Below, one piece after another: positions 1-8,900 of a stretch of 59,823 bases of DNA. The DNA is from Clostridium sp. UBA1056 (GTDB taxonomy: Bacteria; Bacillota; Clostridia; Clostridiales; Clostridiaceae). The DNA lies in the NCBI GenBank assembly GCA_002316385.1, contig DCDL01000041.1, positions 59,437 through 119,259 on the forward strand. Direction: 5' to 3'. Each line of letters starts with the position of its first letter. Positions within the stretch are counted from its first letter, which is position 1. The notes under the pieces were generated by a model that did no database searches, had not been told where the DNA came from, and saw only the letters and a program-made list of their open reading frames with translations. The position numbers and the translations under genes were made by a program.

Positions 1-187
1 ATTTTGAGAAAGCCTCTCTTGATATATTTATATTGTGATTGTAGATTTAAAATCTATAAATAATCATAAAATTTACAAATGTCTAACAATGGTACCCTGA
101 GATACCGAAATTAAGTGTAAAATTACATATTATATTAATATAGATTGAAAAAACCAATTAAAACAAAATTTTAAAGGAGGTTTTTAA

Positions 188-1837
188 ATGGGTATGTTTT
201 GTTATCAATGTCAAGAAACTGCAAAAGGTACAGGCTGTACAATAAGAGGTGTATGTGGAAAGACAGAGAAGGTTGCTAACTTACAAGATTTAATGATTTA
301 TGCATTGAAGGGAATGGCTATTTTTCAGCAAAAAGGATTAGAGAAAGGTATAAGATTTCCTAAAGCTAATCATTTTATAGTAAGTGGATTATTTATGACT
401 ATTACAAATGCTAATTTTGATGATTCTGCATTTGTTGAAAAAATAAAGGAAGCTATAGAACTTAGAGAAGAAGTTAAGAAAGAATTACTGGATAAAGGAA
501 TAAATTTAGGAGAATTACATGATGCTACTACTTTTGTAGTAGAAGGTGATTTAGAACTTTTAGAAAAATCAAAGGCTATTGAAGTTGGAATATTAGCTAC
601 TGAAAATGAAGATGTACGTTCTCTTAGAGAATTAATTATTTATGGTGTAAAAGGTATGGCAGCCTATGCTGAACATGCATTAAATTTAGGAAAAGAAAAT
701 GAAGAAGTTTATGATTTTATGGTAAAGGCATTAGTAGCTGCATTAGATAATACATTAAGTGCAGATGAACTAGTTGCACTTACTTTAGAAACAGGAAAAT
801 TTGGTGTAGATACTATGGCAATGCTTGATTCTGCTAATACAGAAGCCTATGGAAATCCAGAAATTACTGAAGTAAATATAGGTGTTAGAGATAATCCTGC
901 TATTTTGATATCAGGACATGATTTAAAGGATTTAGAAGAGCTTTTAGAACAAACAAAAGATACAGGAGTAGATGTTTATACTCATGGTGAAATGTTACCT
1001 GCTCACTATTATCCATTCTTTAAGAAATATTCTAATTTTGTAGGTAACTATGGTAATGCTTGGTGGAAACAAAATGAAGAATTTGAACCTTTTAATGGAC
1101 CAATACTATTTACAACAAATTGTATAGTACCACCAAAGGAAAGTTATGCAGATAGAGTTTATACTACAGGTGCTACTGGATATCCAGGATTTAAATATAT
1201 TAAAGATAGAGAAGATGGAAAAACTAAAGATTTCAGTGAGATTATAGAACATGCTAAAAAATTACCATCTCCTAAAGAAATCGAGAAGGGCAAAATTGTA
1301 GGAGGTTTTGCTCATGCACAAGTATTTGCTTTAGCAGATAAGGTAGTAGAAGCTGTTAAATCTGGTGCTATTAAGAAGTTCTTTGTTATGGCTGGTTGCG
1401 ATGGAAGAATGAAATCAAGAAATTATTATACAGAATTTGCAGAAAAATTACCAAAAGATACGGTGATATTAACTGCAGGATGTGCTAAATATCGTTATAA
1501 TAAATTAAATCTTGGTGATATAGGTGGAATTCCAAGAGTTTTAGATGCAGGACAGTGTAATGATTCTTACTCATTAGCTGTAATAGCTTTAAAATTAAAA
1601 GAAATATTTGAACTAAATGATGTAAATGAACTTCCTATAGCTTATAACATAGCATGGTATGAACAAAAAGCTGTAATAGTACTTCTAGCATTACTTTATT
1701 TAGGAGTAAAAAATATTCATCTAGGACCAACACTTCCAGGATTCTTATCACCAAATGTAGCAAAAGTATTAGTAGAGAATTTTGGAATAGCAGGAATAGG
1801 AACTGTGGATGAAGATTTAGAAATGTTTTTAGGATAA
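188..1837 (+). CDS. hcp: Hybrid cluster protein / hydroxylamine reductase
   Basis: The 549-residue product is a full-length hybrid cluster protein, a cytoplasmic Fe-S enzyme that reduces hydroxylamine or nitric oxide in nitrosative-stress defence. The N-terminus carries Cys5, Cys8, Cys17 and Cys23 (Cx2Cx8Cx5C), the spacing of the [4Fe-4S] class found in anaerobes. Cysteines near residues 312 (TNCIVPP), 404 (AGCDGR), 432 (AGCAKYR) and 457 (GQCNDSYS) match the ligands of the hybrid Fe-S-O cluster. AAAGGAGG lies 7 bases before the ATG. A strong terminator follows at 1896-1943, so the gene looks monocistronic. A small DUF1858 protein, a family often associated with hybrid cluster proteins, lies far downstream at 38964. 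No reductase partner gene (hcr) is adjacent. Confidence 0.96.
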   Translation: MGMFCYQCQETAKGTGCTIRGVCGKTEKVANLQDLMIYALKGMAIFQQKGLEKGIRFPKANHFIVSGLFMTITNANFDDSAFVEKIKEAIELREEVKKELLDKGINLGELHDATTFVVEGDLELLEKSKAIEVGILATENEDVRSLRELIIYGVKGMAAYAEHALNLGKENEEVYDFMVKALVAALDNTLSADELVALTLETGKFGVDTMAMLDSANTEAYGNPEITEVNIGVRDNPAILISGHDLKDLEELLEQTKDTGVDVYTHGEMLPAHYYPFFKKYSNFVGNYGNAWWKQNEEFEPFNGPILFTTNCIVPPKESYADRVYTTGATGYPGFKYIKDREDGKTKDFSEIIEHAKKLPSPKEIEKGKIVGGFAHAQVFALADKVVEAVKSGAIKKFFVMAGCDGRMKSRNYYTEFAEKLPKDTVILTAGCAKYRYNKLNLGDIGGIPRVLDAGQCNDSYSLAVIALKLKEIFELNDVNELPIAYNIAWYEQKAVIVLLALLYLGVKNIHLGPTLPGFLSPNVAKVLVENFGIAGIGTVDEDLEMFLG

Positions 1838-1895
1838 TATATTTACCCCTGATTTATCCCTAATATATTTATCCTAAACTTATAAATATATCAGT

Positions 1896-1943
1896 AAAAA
1901 TAAAGGTATTGACCTTATATATTAAGTTAATACCTTTATTTTT
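1896..1943 (+). terminator. Rho-independent terminator after hcp
   Basis: A 15-bp inverted repeat (AAAAATAAAGGTATT and its complement) with an 18-base loop ends in TTTTT. It lies 58 bases after the hcp stop. Confidence 0.85.
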
Positions 1944-2022
1944 GTATATAAATTAATCTATATAAGTGAAATAATGATGTAGAAATATATTCTAGTGTAA
2001 TATATAATTTAAGTTAAATAAT

Positions 2023-2049
2023 CTTGCAGAAGAGGACAAGAACTGCAAG
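2023..2049. promoter_or_regulatory. Inverted repeat upstream of the AraC-type gene
   Basis: CTTGCAG and CTGCAAG are separated by 13 bases, 49 bases before the regulator's ATG. It could be an operator or a leader hairpin. Nothing in the sequence decides between these. Confidence 0.3.
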
Positions 2050-2097
2050 GCTCAATGTAATATAACTTGATATACTTTTATTAAAGGAGGGATAGAT

Positions 2098-2991
2098 ATG
2101 GAACTTTTAGACAAAATGAATAGAGCCATTGAATATATTGAAACTAATCTAACAAATAAAATTGACTATGAGAAAGTAGCTAATGAAATTGGATATTCAG
2201 TGCATCACTTTCAAAGAATGTTTTCTTTTATTACTGATATTTCAATGGTAGAGTATGTTAGACGTAGAAGGATGACTATGTCAGCTTTTGAATTGCAAAA
2301 CAGCTCTAAGAAGGTTATCGATATTGCACTAAAATATGGATATGAATCACCAGAAGCTTTTACTCGTGCATTTCAAAATTTGCATGGAATTACTCCTACA
2401 GCAGCAAGAAGTAAGGGGATTAGTCTAAAGGCTTACCCACGTATATCCTTTCAAATTTCTATTAAAGGAGTAAGTAAAATGAAGTATAGGATTGAAACAA
2501 GAGAAGCTTTTCAAGTTTATGGCATTGAAAGAATATTTGACATGAATTATGGTGAAAACTTAAGAGAAATACCAAAGTTTTGGGATGAGGTACAAAGTAA
2601 TGGGGAATGTGACAAGCTAGCTGAATCTACAGGAAACTTAAATAATCAAGAGGAGTTATGTCCAGTAAATGCAATATGCGATTATAGACAAACTGGTGGT
2701 ACTACTTTTCCATATATGATATGCGCTTTAAAGAGTGATAAAAGCGATACAATAGGTTATAAAACTGTTGACATTCCATCAGCTACATGGGCAATTTTTA
2801 CTTCAGATGAATATGAACTTAAGGATATTAGCAATGCTTTTCAAGATTTAAATAAGAGGGCACACACTGAATGGTTACCTACATCAACTTATAAAAAGCT
2901 AGAAGGATATGATTTAGAGATGTATTATGAAAAGGATAATGGAAAGGGATATTGTGAGTCTTGGATAAGAGTAGAGCTTAAAGCAGAATAA
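2098..2991 (+). CDS. AraC-family transcriptional regulator with GyrI-like effector domain
   Basis: The 297-residue protein has the Rob/SoxS-type order. Residues 1 to about 105 form two helix-turn-helix motifs of the AraC family, with the signature around IALKYGYESPEAFTRAFQ and the HGITP motif. From about residue 125 to the end it is a GyrI-like (AraC effector-binding) domain that usually binds small hydrophobic or cationic compounds. It probably senses a xenobiotic or signal molecule and activates transcription. AAAGGAGGG lies 7 bases before the ATG. A terminator-like hairpin follows at 3011-3038. The neighbour on the other strand is an Eis-like acetyltransferase, so a resistance role is possible but not shown. 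The target genes are unknown. Confidence 0.9.
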   Translation: MELLDKMNRAIEYIETNLTNKIDYEKVANEIGYSVHHFQRMFSFITDISMVEYVRRRRMTMSAFELQNSSKKVIDIALKYGYESPEAFTRAFQNLHGITPTAARSKGISLKAYPRISFQISIKGVSKMKYRIETREAFQVYGIERIFDMNYGENLREIPKFWDEVQSNGECDKLAESTGNLNNQEELCPVNAICDYRQTGGTTFPYMICALKSDKSDTIGYKTVDIPSATWAIFTSDEYELKDISNAFQDLNKRAHTEWLPTSTYKKLEGYDLEMYYEKDNGKGYCESWIRVELKAE

Positions 2992-3010
2992 ATGTACATT
3001 AGATCAATAG

Positions 3011-3038
3011 GGAGCAGCTATAAATTGATAGCTGCTCC
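3011..3038. terminator. Hairpin between convergent genes
   Basis: GGAGCAGCTA and TAGCTGCTCC form a perfect 10-bp stem with an 8-base loop, between the stops of the AraC-type gene and the acetyltransferase. The T-tract is weak (TTAAATATT on +). It can serve both strands. Confidence 0.6.
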
Positions 3039-3054
3039 TTAAATATTAAATTAA

Positions 3055-4311
3055 CTAAAATACTGATGTACATATTGGTTTTGAGCATGAGGAAAAGATT
3101 CCATTTATTATATCTAAATATTCAGCTTTAGATATAGTTGCTCGTCCATATTTATATAGACTTTTAAAAGTAACTGCACAGGTTATTAAGGATGAAAAAT
3201 CAGATATATCAAGCTCAATTTCAACATTATAATCTTCAGCAGTACTTAGTGAAGGAAAGCCATCTTTAAAATTTACAATAACACTTCCATCATTAGTAGT
3301 TAAAAAGTCATCTCTTACTGTAATTTTTACTGTACAGTTTTCCTTATTAAAATTATGATTTTTGAGCTCAGAGAAGATACCAGGAACATCTATAACGCGA
3401 TACATTATTCCTGTACCCTGCATACTGCATTCATGATATACTGGTGCAAGAAGATTAGTAGAGTCATTTCTTGGATCTTCAAGTAAGAATCTAAAATCCT
3501 CATCCTGTATATTAAATATTACATATCTTATTTGATCATTCTGACTGTTTAGGAAAGTCATCATCTCATTTAATGCATCTACATTTTCAAATATAAAATC
3601 ATTTACAAGAACATCATTTATCATGGAATTTTTATCATTTCCAGAAACGAATTCAAAAATCATATATCCTTGAATTGAGTTATTATTTTTATATGCAATG
3701 ACTTTGGAATTAGGATTTTTAAATATCCTTTCAAAATCAAGTTCATACTTTTCGAGTAATCCATTAGTTTTTTCGTACACTCTAGTATAACATTCCAAGA
3801 GAGCAGGAATATTTTCTTCTTTAATAAAATGTATATTTGATTTTGAAGATCCATTTGGAAGATTGCATGGTTTAATCTTATATTGGTTTATACTGGTTCC
3901 AAATCCAAAGCCCATTTTTTTATAAAAATCAGGTCTGAATGGATATAACATAACTAGTGAAGTACCAGTGTTTTTATAGTAGTTGATAAACTCTGTCAAA
4001 ATAGTCTTAGCTATTTTTTCTTTTTTATGAAGAAGATCAACAGCTACTAGTCCTATACCGCCAGCTTTAATTTCTGCTGAGAGTAGATTGATTTTAAAGT
4101 CGTGAAATCTCATACTACCACATAGATTATCATCCTTAAATACTCCGTAGAAGTTTACTACTGGGTTATTTTGTTGTGTCGCCTTAGCATTTTCAATATA
4201 AGTTGATTTTTGCTCTTGAGTTTGAACATGAAGCCCAGGATAAGCGTTGGAAACTATGTCTGCAAGATTAATAAAGTCTTGATCTGATGATAGTTTTTTA
4301 ATTGTATACAT
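3055..4311 (-). CDS. Eis-like GNAT N-acetyltransferase
   Basis: The 418-residue protein has the layout of the Eis family. Two GNAT folds cover roughly residues 1-150 and 150-290, and an SCP2-like sterol-carrier domain fills the last 110 residues. Seen directly: an acetyl-CoA loop region near VAVDLLHKKEKIAKTILTEF, the segment FYKKMGFGFG that follows it in this family, and a C-terminal hydrophobic/acidic stretch typical of the SCP2 part. Family members acetylate amines on aminoglycosides or peptides, but substrates of clostridial homologues are mostly unknown. A purine-rich AAAAGGGGAT precedes the ATG. The reading frame of the upstream broken methyltransferase runs 14 bases into this gene, so the two were probably one transcript. 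Confidence 0.8.
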   Translation of the reverse strand: MYTIKKLSSDQDFINLADIVSNAYPGLHVQTQEQKSTYIENAKATQQNNPVVNFYGVFKDDNLCGSMRFHDFKINLLSAEIKAGGIGLVAVDLLHKKEKIAKTILTEFINYYKNTGTSLVMLYPFRPDFYKKMGFGFGTSINQYKIKPCNLPNGSSKSNIHFIKEENIPALLECYTRVYEKTNGLLEKYELDFERIFKNPNSKVIAYKNNNSIQGYMIFEFVSGNDKNSMINDVLVNDFIFENVDALNEMMTFLNSQNDQIRYVIFNIQDEDFRFLLEDPRNDSTNLLAPVYHECSMQGTGIMYRVIDVPGIFSELKNHNFNKENCTVKITVRDDFLTTNDGSVIVNFKDGFPSLSTAEDYNVEIELDISDFSSLITCAVTFKSLYKYGRATISKAEYLDIINGIFSSCSKPICTSVF

Positions 4312-4793
4312 TTTTATATCCCCTTTTAAAATAAATTATATATTGTTTCTTCAATTTTAAAAGATATGATTTTACTTCAAGCCCACCTAAATAGCCTGTT
4401 AAATTGCCCGTTGAAGAAAGGAACCTGTGACATTGAATAAATATTGGAATTGAATTTTTGTTATTTGATAGACCAACTACTCTATAAGCTTTATCTTTAT
4501 TTAATATCTGTGCAATTTATTTATAGCTTCTAGTTTCTCCATAGGAAATATCACATAGAGAACTCCATACATTTTTCATGAATTCAGTACCACCTGGATT
4601 AAGCGGTAGATTAAAAGACTTACGTTTACCAAGAAAGTATTCTTGAAGTTGACTATTTGCCTCTATCAAAATTTGTGTTTCTTCCATATTAAACCCATAA
4701 GGAGTTGGACTGTTCTTAAAGAATAGATTTGTGATTTTTCTCAGCGATTCCTATTTTGCCAATAGGAGTTTCATAATAAAATAGATTTTTCAT
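4298..4793 (-). pseudogene. Broken methylated-DNA-protein-cysteine methyltransferase (ogt/MGMT)
   Basis: Read on the minus strand from an ATG at 4793, the pieces spell an Ogt-type repair protein. The N-terminal piece is MKNLFYYETPIGKIGIAEK, then after a frameshift come YFLGKRKSFNLPLNPGGTEF and SLCDISYGETRSYK. An in-frame TAA sits where the family usually has Glu (SYK-E-IA). The last piece runs through KAYRVVGLSNNKNSIPIF to TGYLGGLEVKSYLLKLKK. The active-site motif reads IQCHRF where the family has I/V-P-C-H-R, so proline is lost too. One frameshift, one nonsense codon and a changed active site make a functional alkyltransferase very unlikely. The final frame overlaps the start of the Eis-like gene. 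Confidence 0.85.
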
Positions 4794-4888
4794 AGGTTGT
4801 CAGCACTCATTTCATAAGTATATATATTTTACCAAATAGTATTAAATTTGTCTTACTATATTTTTATATTTTGAAGATTAAATTGAAA

Positions 4889-4917
4889 TTAAGGAATTCC
4901 ATAAAGGAATTCCTTAA
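4889..4917. terminator. Terminator-like hairpin after the ABC-F gene
   Basis: TTAAGGAATTCC and GGAATTCCTTAA form a perfect 12-bp stem with a 5-base loop, about 70 bases downstream of the ABC-F C-terminal end on the minus strand. There is no long T-run on either side. Confidence 0.5.
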
Positions 4918-4987
4918 TAAGGTGTTTAAAGCATTATAAATTTACTTTAGATTACTTATTAGTGAACGTAAAACAAGATATTCAAGA

Positions 4988-6535
4988 TTATTTTAAAAGT
5001 TCTTCCATATTCCAAACCTTAGTTACTAAATCTTTATAGAAATCAGCTTCATGACAAACTAATAAGATAGTACCTTTAAAATCTATAAGAGCTTTTTTTA
5101 GTTCAGCTTTAGATATAGCATCTAAATGGTTAGTTGGCTCATCAAGTAAAAGCCAATTGGTTGAAATTAAGGTAAGTTTACAAAGTCTAACTTTAGATTG
5201 CTCTCCGCCACTTAAAGTTTTAAGCTTTTGATTCATGTGTTCATTTTTAATACCACAGCGACCAAGAGCAGCTCTTATCTCACTTTGAGATTTTTCAGGA
5301 AAGAAATCCTATACTTCCTCAAGAGGAGTACGATCTGAACCATGGACTTGCTGTTCAAAGTAAGCAGGATATAAATAGTCTCCAAACTTTATTTCACCAT
5401 TTATTGGAGGGATTACTCCCATTATAGTTTTTAGGAAGGTGGATTTACCTATACCATTACAACCTGTAATAGCAATTTTATCACCACGTTTTAAAGTAAG
5501 ATTAAGATTTTTTATAAGTGGATAGTTATACCCGATATCTAGAATGCAGCTTTCCATTACAAGGGAAGTAGAAGTCCTTGTTAAATTAAAGGAAAAGCTA
5601 GGCTTAGGAGAAATTATTTTTGGTTTCTCTAATCTTTCAATCTTATCAAGGGCCTTTTGTCTACCTTTTGCCATTTTTGCAGTAGAAGCACGAACCTTAT
5701 TTTTATCAATAAAAGTCTGAAGCTTTTGAATTTCTTTTTGCTGAGCAGTATATTCAGCTATATATCTTTTTCTTTCTTCATCTTGTAAATTTAAAAAGTT
5801 ATCGTAATTTCCCGGATATCTTTTTATAGTAGAAAACTCTAGATTAAAGATTACATTTGTGATTTTATTTAAGAAACTAGTGTCATGGGATATAACTACA
5901 AAAGCATTTTTGTATTCTTGCAGATATTTAGATAGCCATTCTATATGCTCCTTATCTAGATAGTTAGTAGGTTCATCTAAAAGTAATATATCAGGAGCTT
6001 CAAGCAGTAGCTTTGCTAGCATAACCTTAGTTTTCTGACCTCCGCTTAGATTTTTAAAGGGAGTATCCATACCAAGGGCAGTTATACCAAGTCCCTTAGA
6101 CATAGTTTCAATATGCTTTTCAATATTATAAAATTCACTGGAGTCTAGTCTATCTTGAAGATGGCCTAACTTATTAATTAACTTATTATAGTCATTAATA
6201 TCTCCAATAGCTAATTCATCACTTATAAATAAAATCTTTTCTTCTAATTCGTAAAGATTATTAAAGGCCTCTTTTAATATTTCCTTTATAGTTAAGTTTT
6301 CGTTTATATAGGAATTTTGTTTAAGATATCCGATTTTGCATGAAGAAGCCTTAGTAAATGTACCTTCATCACAAATCAATTTTTCAGTTAAAATATTAAA
6401 TAGGGTGGTCTTACCAGCACCATTAACGCCAATCAGACCAGCGTGTTCACCCTTTAATAATCTAAGGGACATATTTTTAAAAATAGTTTTATCGCCAAAA
6501 CTGAAGCTTATATTTTCAATATTTAATATACTCAT
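4988..6535 (-). pseudogene. ABC-F family ATPase interrupted by a single in-frame TAG
   Basis: Read through, this is a complete 515-residue ABC-F protein. The first ATPase has GVNGAGKT at residues 36-43, NLSGGQKTKV and LLLDEPTNYLD. A basic linker (TFIDKNKVRASTAKMAKG) of the YdiF/EttA kind joins it to the second ATPase, with GCNGIGKST, LSGGEQSKV and LLLDEPTNHLD. ABC-F proteins bind the ribosomal E site and act in translation or drug resistance. Codon 409 (5309-5311) is TAG between PLEEV and DFFPEKSQ, where Trp (TGG) would fit, and the rest of the frame is undamaged. The start at 6535 is chosen because GGAGG lies 9 bases before it. The mutation is probably recent. The truncated product would lack the second signature and Walker B motifs. 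Confidence 0.88.
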
Positions 6536-6550
6536 GTTTATATACCTCCG

Positions 6551-6587
6551 TAAAACAAAAAAGGAAAGAGGCAAGGCCTCTTTCCTT
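6551..6587 (-). terminator. Leader terminator (attenuator) just upstream of the ABC-F gene
   Basis: On the minus strand a perfect 12-bp stem (AAGGAAAGAGGC and its complement, 3-base loop) runs into TTTTTTGTTTT, then GGAGG and the ABC-F start 16-25 bases later. No minus-strand gene lies between this hairpin and the candidate promoter at 6908-6935, so it is best read as a conditional terminator in a leader of about 365 bases. Ribosome-mediated attenuation of this layout is known for several ABC-F resistance genes. Here it is inferred. Confidence 0.7.
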
Positions 6588-6785
6588 AAATTTCATCTAA
6601 ATTAATGCAGTGAAAGTTATATTCCAAATCATCATTTATAATAATTCTAAAACCATAGTAATATAAAAAGTTAAATCAATATTACTTTAAACCTTATCTG
6701 ATTTAGAACATGAAAAAAGAGTCTCATCCTATAAAAGGTAATCTATTCAAATGTTTAGGTAAAAAAGGGCGCAGTTATCCCGTTA

Positions 6786-6824
6786 TTAACCTAAAACACT
6801 TACAAGAACTACCATTTTACACAA
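6786..6824 (-). CDS. Candidate 12-codon leader peptide of the ABC-F gene
   Basis: On the minus strand GAAGGAG lies about 8 bases before TTG, which opens a 12-codon frame, MCKMVVLVSVLG, then TAA. It sits in the leader between the candidate promoter and the attenuator hairpin, where regulatory peptides of drug-inducible ABC-F and erm genes lie. An internal ATG (codon 4) could also be used. The short length means chance cannot be excluded. The ribosome binding site and position are the only support. Confidence 0.4.
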   Translation of the reverse strand: MCKMVVLVSVLG

Positions 6825-6907
6825 TTCGACTCTCCTTCTTTCTTTGCATTAATTTATCTTAAATATAATAATATTCAATATATTTATTATTACATATATA
6901 CATGATC

Positions 6908-6935
6908 ATTATACCACCATGGCTGAAAAAGTAAA
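6908..6935 (-). promoter_or_regulatory. Candidate promoter of the ABC-F leader
   Basis: On the minus strand TTTACT (6935-6930) and a perfect TATAAT (6913-6908) are 16 bases apart, with TGG before the -10. This would give a leader of about 365 bases. The rest of the 735-base gap 6536-7271 is A/T-rich with a partial dispersed repeat at 7164-7200. Confidence 0.5.
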
Positions 6936-7199
6936 TATAGTAATAGATTATTTTTTAAAATATTTACTTTTATTACAAAGTATGATAAATGGGGAAGAAA
7001 TTAACTATAGATTCTATTTAAGATGAAATAGATGTGTAAAGATATTAAACCTATCAATTGTAATAGTTATATTATTAAGAAGATAGGTTCTAATTTTTGA
7101 GATTTCAGTATAGCTTTAATTATACTATTCATATAGAAAAAACCTTGAAAGTAATATGGATATAGCAACTATTTAACTTTTCAAATATTTTAAATTTTA

Positions 7200-7253
7200 A
7201 CTTTTTGTATAGGTTCATATAAAAATAGATATATATGAACCTATACAAAAAGT
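7200..7253. repeat. Perfect 22-bp inverted repeat before the TIM-barrel gene
   Basis: The arms (ACTTTTTGTATAGGTTCATA plus TA, 7200-7221, and its exact complement, 7232-7253) flank a 10-base loop. The right arm ends 18 bases before the downstream ATG, with GGAAGGTG just outside. Left of it, 7164-7177 matches the first 14 bases of the dispersed repeat at 40624. It could be a leader hairpin or an operator. There is no T-run on +, so it is not a typical terminator. Confidence 0.75.
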
Positions 7254-7271
7254 AAGTTGGAAGGTGATATT

Positions 7272-8108
7272 ATGAAGCATAAATTAGGAATGTCAGGAAG
7301 TGCTATTTTTTCAGAACCTAAATTATATTCAGAACTATTTATAGATGGTATTAATCATATTGAGATTGGAGAATTTCAGGATGAAGCAGCAGTAAAGGAA
7401 TTCCTCAGGATAAATAAAGAGAAGGGTACTACTTTTGGAGTCCACTCTCCACTGTTACGAAGTGGAAGTAAATATTATTTGCTTGAGAAGGTTCGGTATG
7501 AGCCTAGTGATGCATGGGACATGTTAGAAAAAGAAGCAGAAAATATGGCTGGATTAGGGGCAAAGTATATTTTAGTTCACTTTCCTTATTTCAAGGAAGA
7601 AGTAGATTTTGATACAGATGAAATAATAGAAGAGGGATTAAAAAAATTATTATATATACAAGATAAGTACTCAATTAAATTAATTTGTGAGCCTAAGCTT
7701 GGATTAAATCGTTCAGGTGTAGGTATAGAGTATCTTAATAAGTTTCCTTTAGCTATATGGGAAAAATACAATCTAGGACTATGTATAGATATAGGGGATT
7801 ATATTATTGCTACAGAAGATAAAATTTTAAATTATATAGAGAAATGGAAGAAATTCATATGTGAAGTTCATTTACATAATGTTTTTTATTCTGAAGATGA
7901 ATATATTTGGACCCCAGTTCATCCAAGCCAAGAGCAGGATAATGACTTTTATAAAGTTAAACATATAATTGAAGCTTTAGGAAATTGTAATGATGTAACT
8001 TTTATTTTTGAGCATACTCCTGAGACTAATCCTAGTAAGGAATTTGTCAGTGAGGGAATAGAGTGGGTAGCAAAGCTTATAGACAATACTCATTATAGCC
8101 ATGAATAA
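7272..8108 (+). CDS. Sugar phosphate isomerase/epimerase-like TIM-barrel protein
   Basis: This 278-residue soluble protein belongs to the AP-endonuclease-2 / xylose-isomerase-like TIM-barrel superfamily. Strand-end motifs with likely metal ligands are visible in order: VHSPLL, ILVHFPYF, LICEPKLG, LCIDIGDYI, CEVHLHNV and FIFEHTPETNP. Family members are divalent-metal sugar isomerases, epimerases or endonucleases, and the substrate cannot be read from the sequence. The ATG at 7272 is preferred over the upstream TTG at 7257, because GGAAGGTG sits 6 bases before the ATG. A large palindrome lies directly upstream and may control the gene. It appears to be a single-gene unit. Confidence 0.8.
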   Translation: MKHKLGMSGSAIFSEPKLYSELFIDGINHIEIGEFQDEAAVKEFLRINKEKGTTFGVHSPLLRSGSKYYLLEKVRYEPSDAWDMLEKEAENMAGLGAKYILVHFPYFKEEVDFDTDEIIEEGLKKLLYIQDKYSIKLICEPKLGLNRSGVGIEYLNKFPLAIWEKYNLGLCIDIGDYIIATEDKILNYIEKWKKFICEVHLHNVFYSEDEYIWTPVHPSQEQDNDFYKVKHIIEALGNCNDVTFIFEHTPETNPSKEFVSEGIEWVAKLIDNTHYSHE

Positions 8109-8261
8109 GTACTATTAGGATAATTGTATAAATTAGTAAAACTTCGATAATAGCATAAAAGTACCATAATACTATACACTTAAAGCCTTAATTAATTATC
8201 TCGGTCATCATATAATAGAGTAAAGAAATTTAAATAAAAATTTCATGAAAGAGGGATAATT

Positions 8262-8855
8262 ATGAAAAACTTAACATTAAGAGATGCAACGGAGGTGGAT
8301 GCCCCCATTATCGCTGGTCTTATATATGATACTGAGGAAACACCAGATCATATTTGGGGCCAGGGCACTAAAGAGGAGATTTTAAATAGGATTCAATGGC
8401 TAGTATTAAGTCAGGAATCTAGATATTCATATTTAAATATAAAGGTAGCAGAATTAAATGAAAAGACCTGTGGAGCTATAATTCTTTTAAACAGTGAAGA
8501 AATATCTGATTTAGATACAAAAACTAGTTTTGAATTACTTCATATGATAAAAGGAATTAAAGGAAAAGTAAAATTTATAAAGGACCTTATTTTAGGAATG
8601 TACTTAAAAGAGGGTGGAGATAGAGAGTTATATATAGCAAACTTAGCAACTACTAAAGAAGTTAGAGGTCTTGGAATAGGAAAAGAGCTAATGAAGCTAG
8701 CAGAAAAGGTAGCTAAAGAAAAAGGATATAAAGGTTGTTCACTGTTAGCTAAGGATGAGAAGGTAAGAAAGTTCTATGAAAATTTAGATTATAAATTTGA
8801 AAAGCAGGAAAAATACTTTTCTCAATACCTGTATAGGATGGTGAAAATGGTTTAA
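8262..8855 (+). CDS. GNAT-family N-acetyltransferase
   Basis: The 197-residue protein has a GNAT fold. The N-terminus reads LTLRDATEVDAPIIAGLIYD, the acetyl-CoA pyrophosphate loop is VRGLGIGKELMKLAEKVAKE at about residues 139-158, and KVRKFYENLDYKFEKQE follows. The middle part (about residues 60-125) is longer than in minimal GNATs, as in several clostridial members of unknown substrate. GAGGGA lies 8 bases before the ATG. The gene stands alone between the TIM-barrel gene and a field of pseudogenes, and is itself intact. The substrate is unknown. Confidence 0.85.
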   Translation: MKNLTLRDATEVDAPIIAGLIYDTEETPDHIWGQGTKEEILNRIQWLVLSQESRYSYLNIKVAELNEKTCGAIILLNSEEISDLDTKTSFELLHMIKGIKGKVKFIKDLILGMYLKEGGDRELYIANLATTKEVRGLGIGKELMKLAEKVAKEKGYKGCSLLAKDEKVRKFYENLDYKFEKQEKYFSQYLYRMVKMV

Positions 8856-8900
8856 AATAATATCTAAAAATTATAAGGACTAAGGGTCCATTATATATAT

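Noticed and set aside
1..187. Possible structured element upstream of hcp (GGTA...TACC and an A/T dyad)
   Set aside because: The stems are only 4-7 bp and match no riboswitch or regulator site I recognise with confidence. This 187-base stretch is otherwise featureless.
5309..5311. TAG in the ABC-F gene as a pyrrolysine or programmed readthrough codon
   Set aside because: No pyrrolysine genes or readthrough context are seen, ABC-F proteins are not known to use it, and other genes nearby carry plain nonsense lesions.
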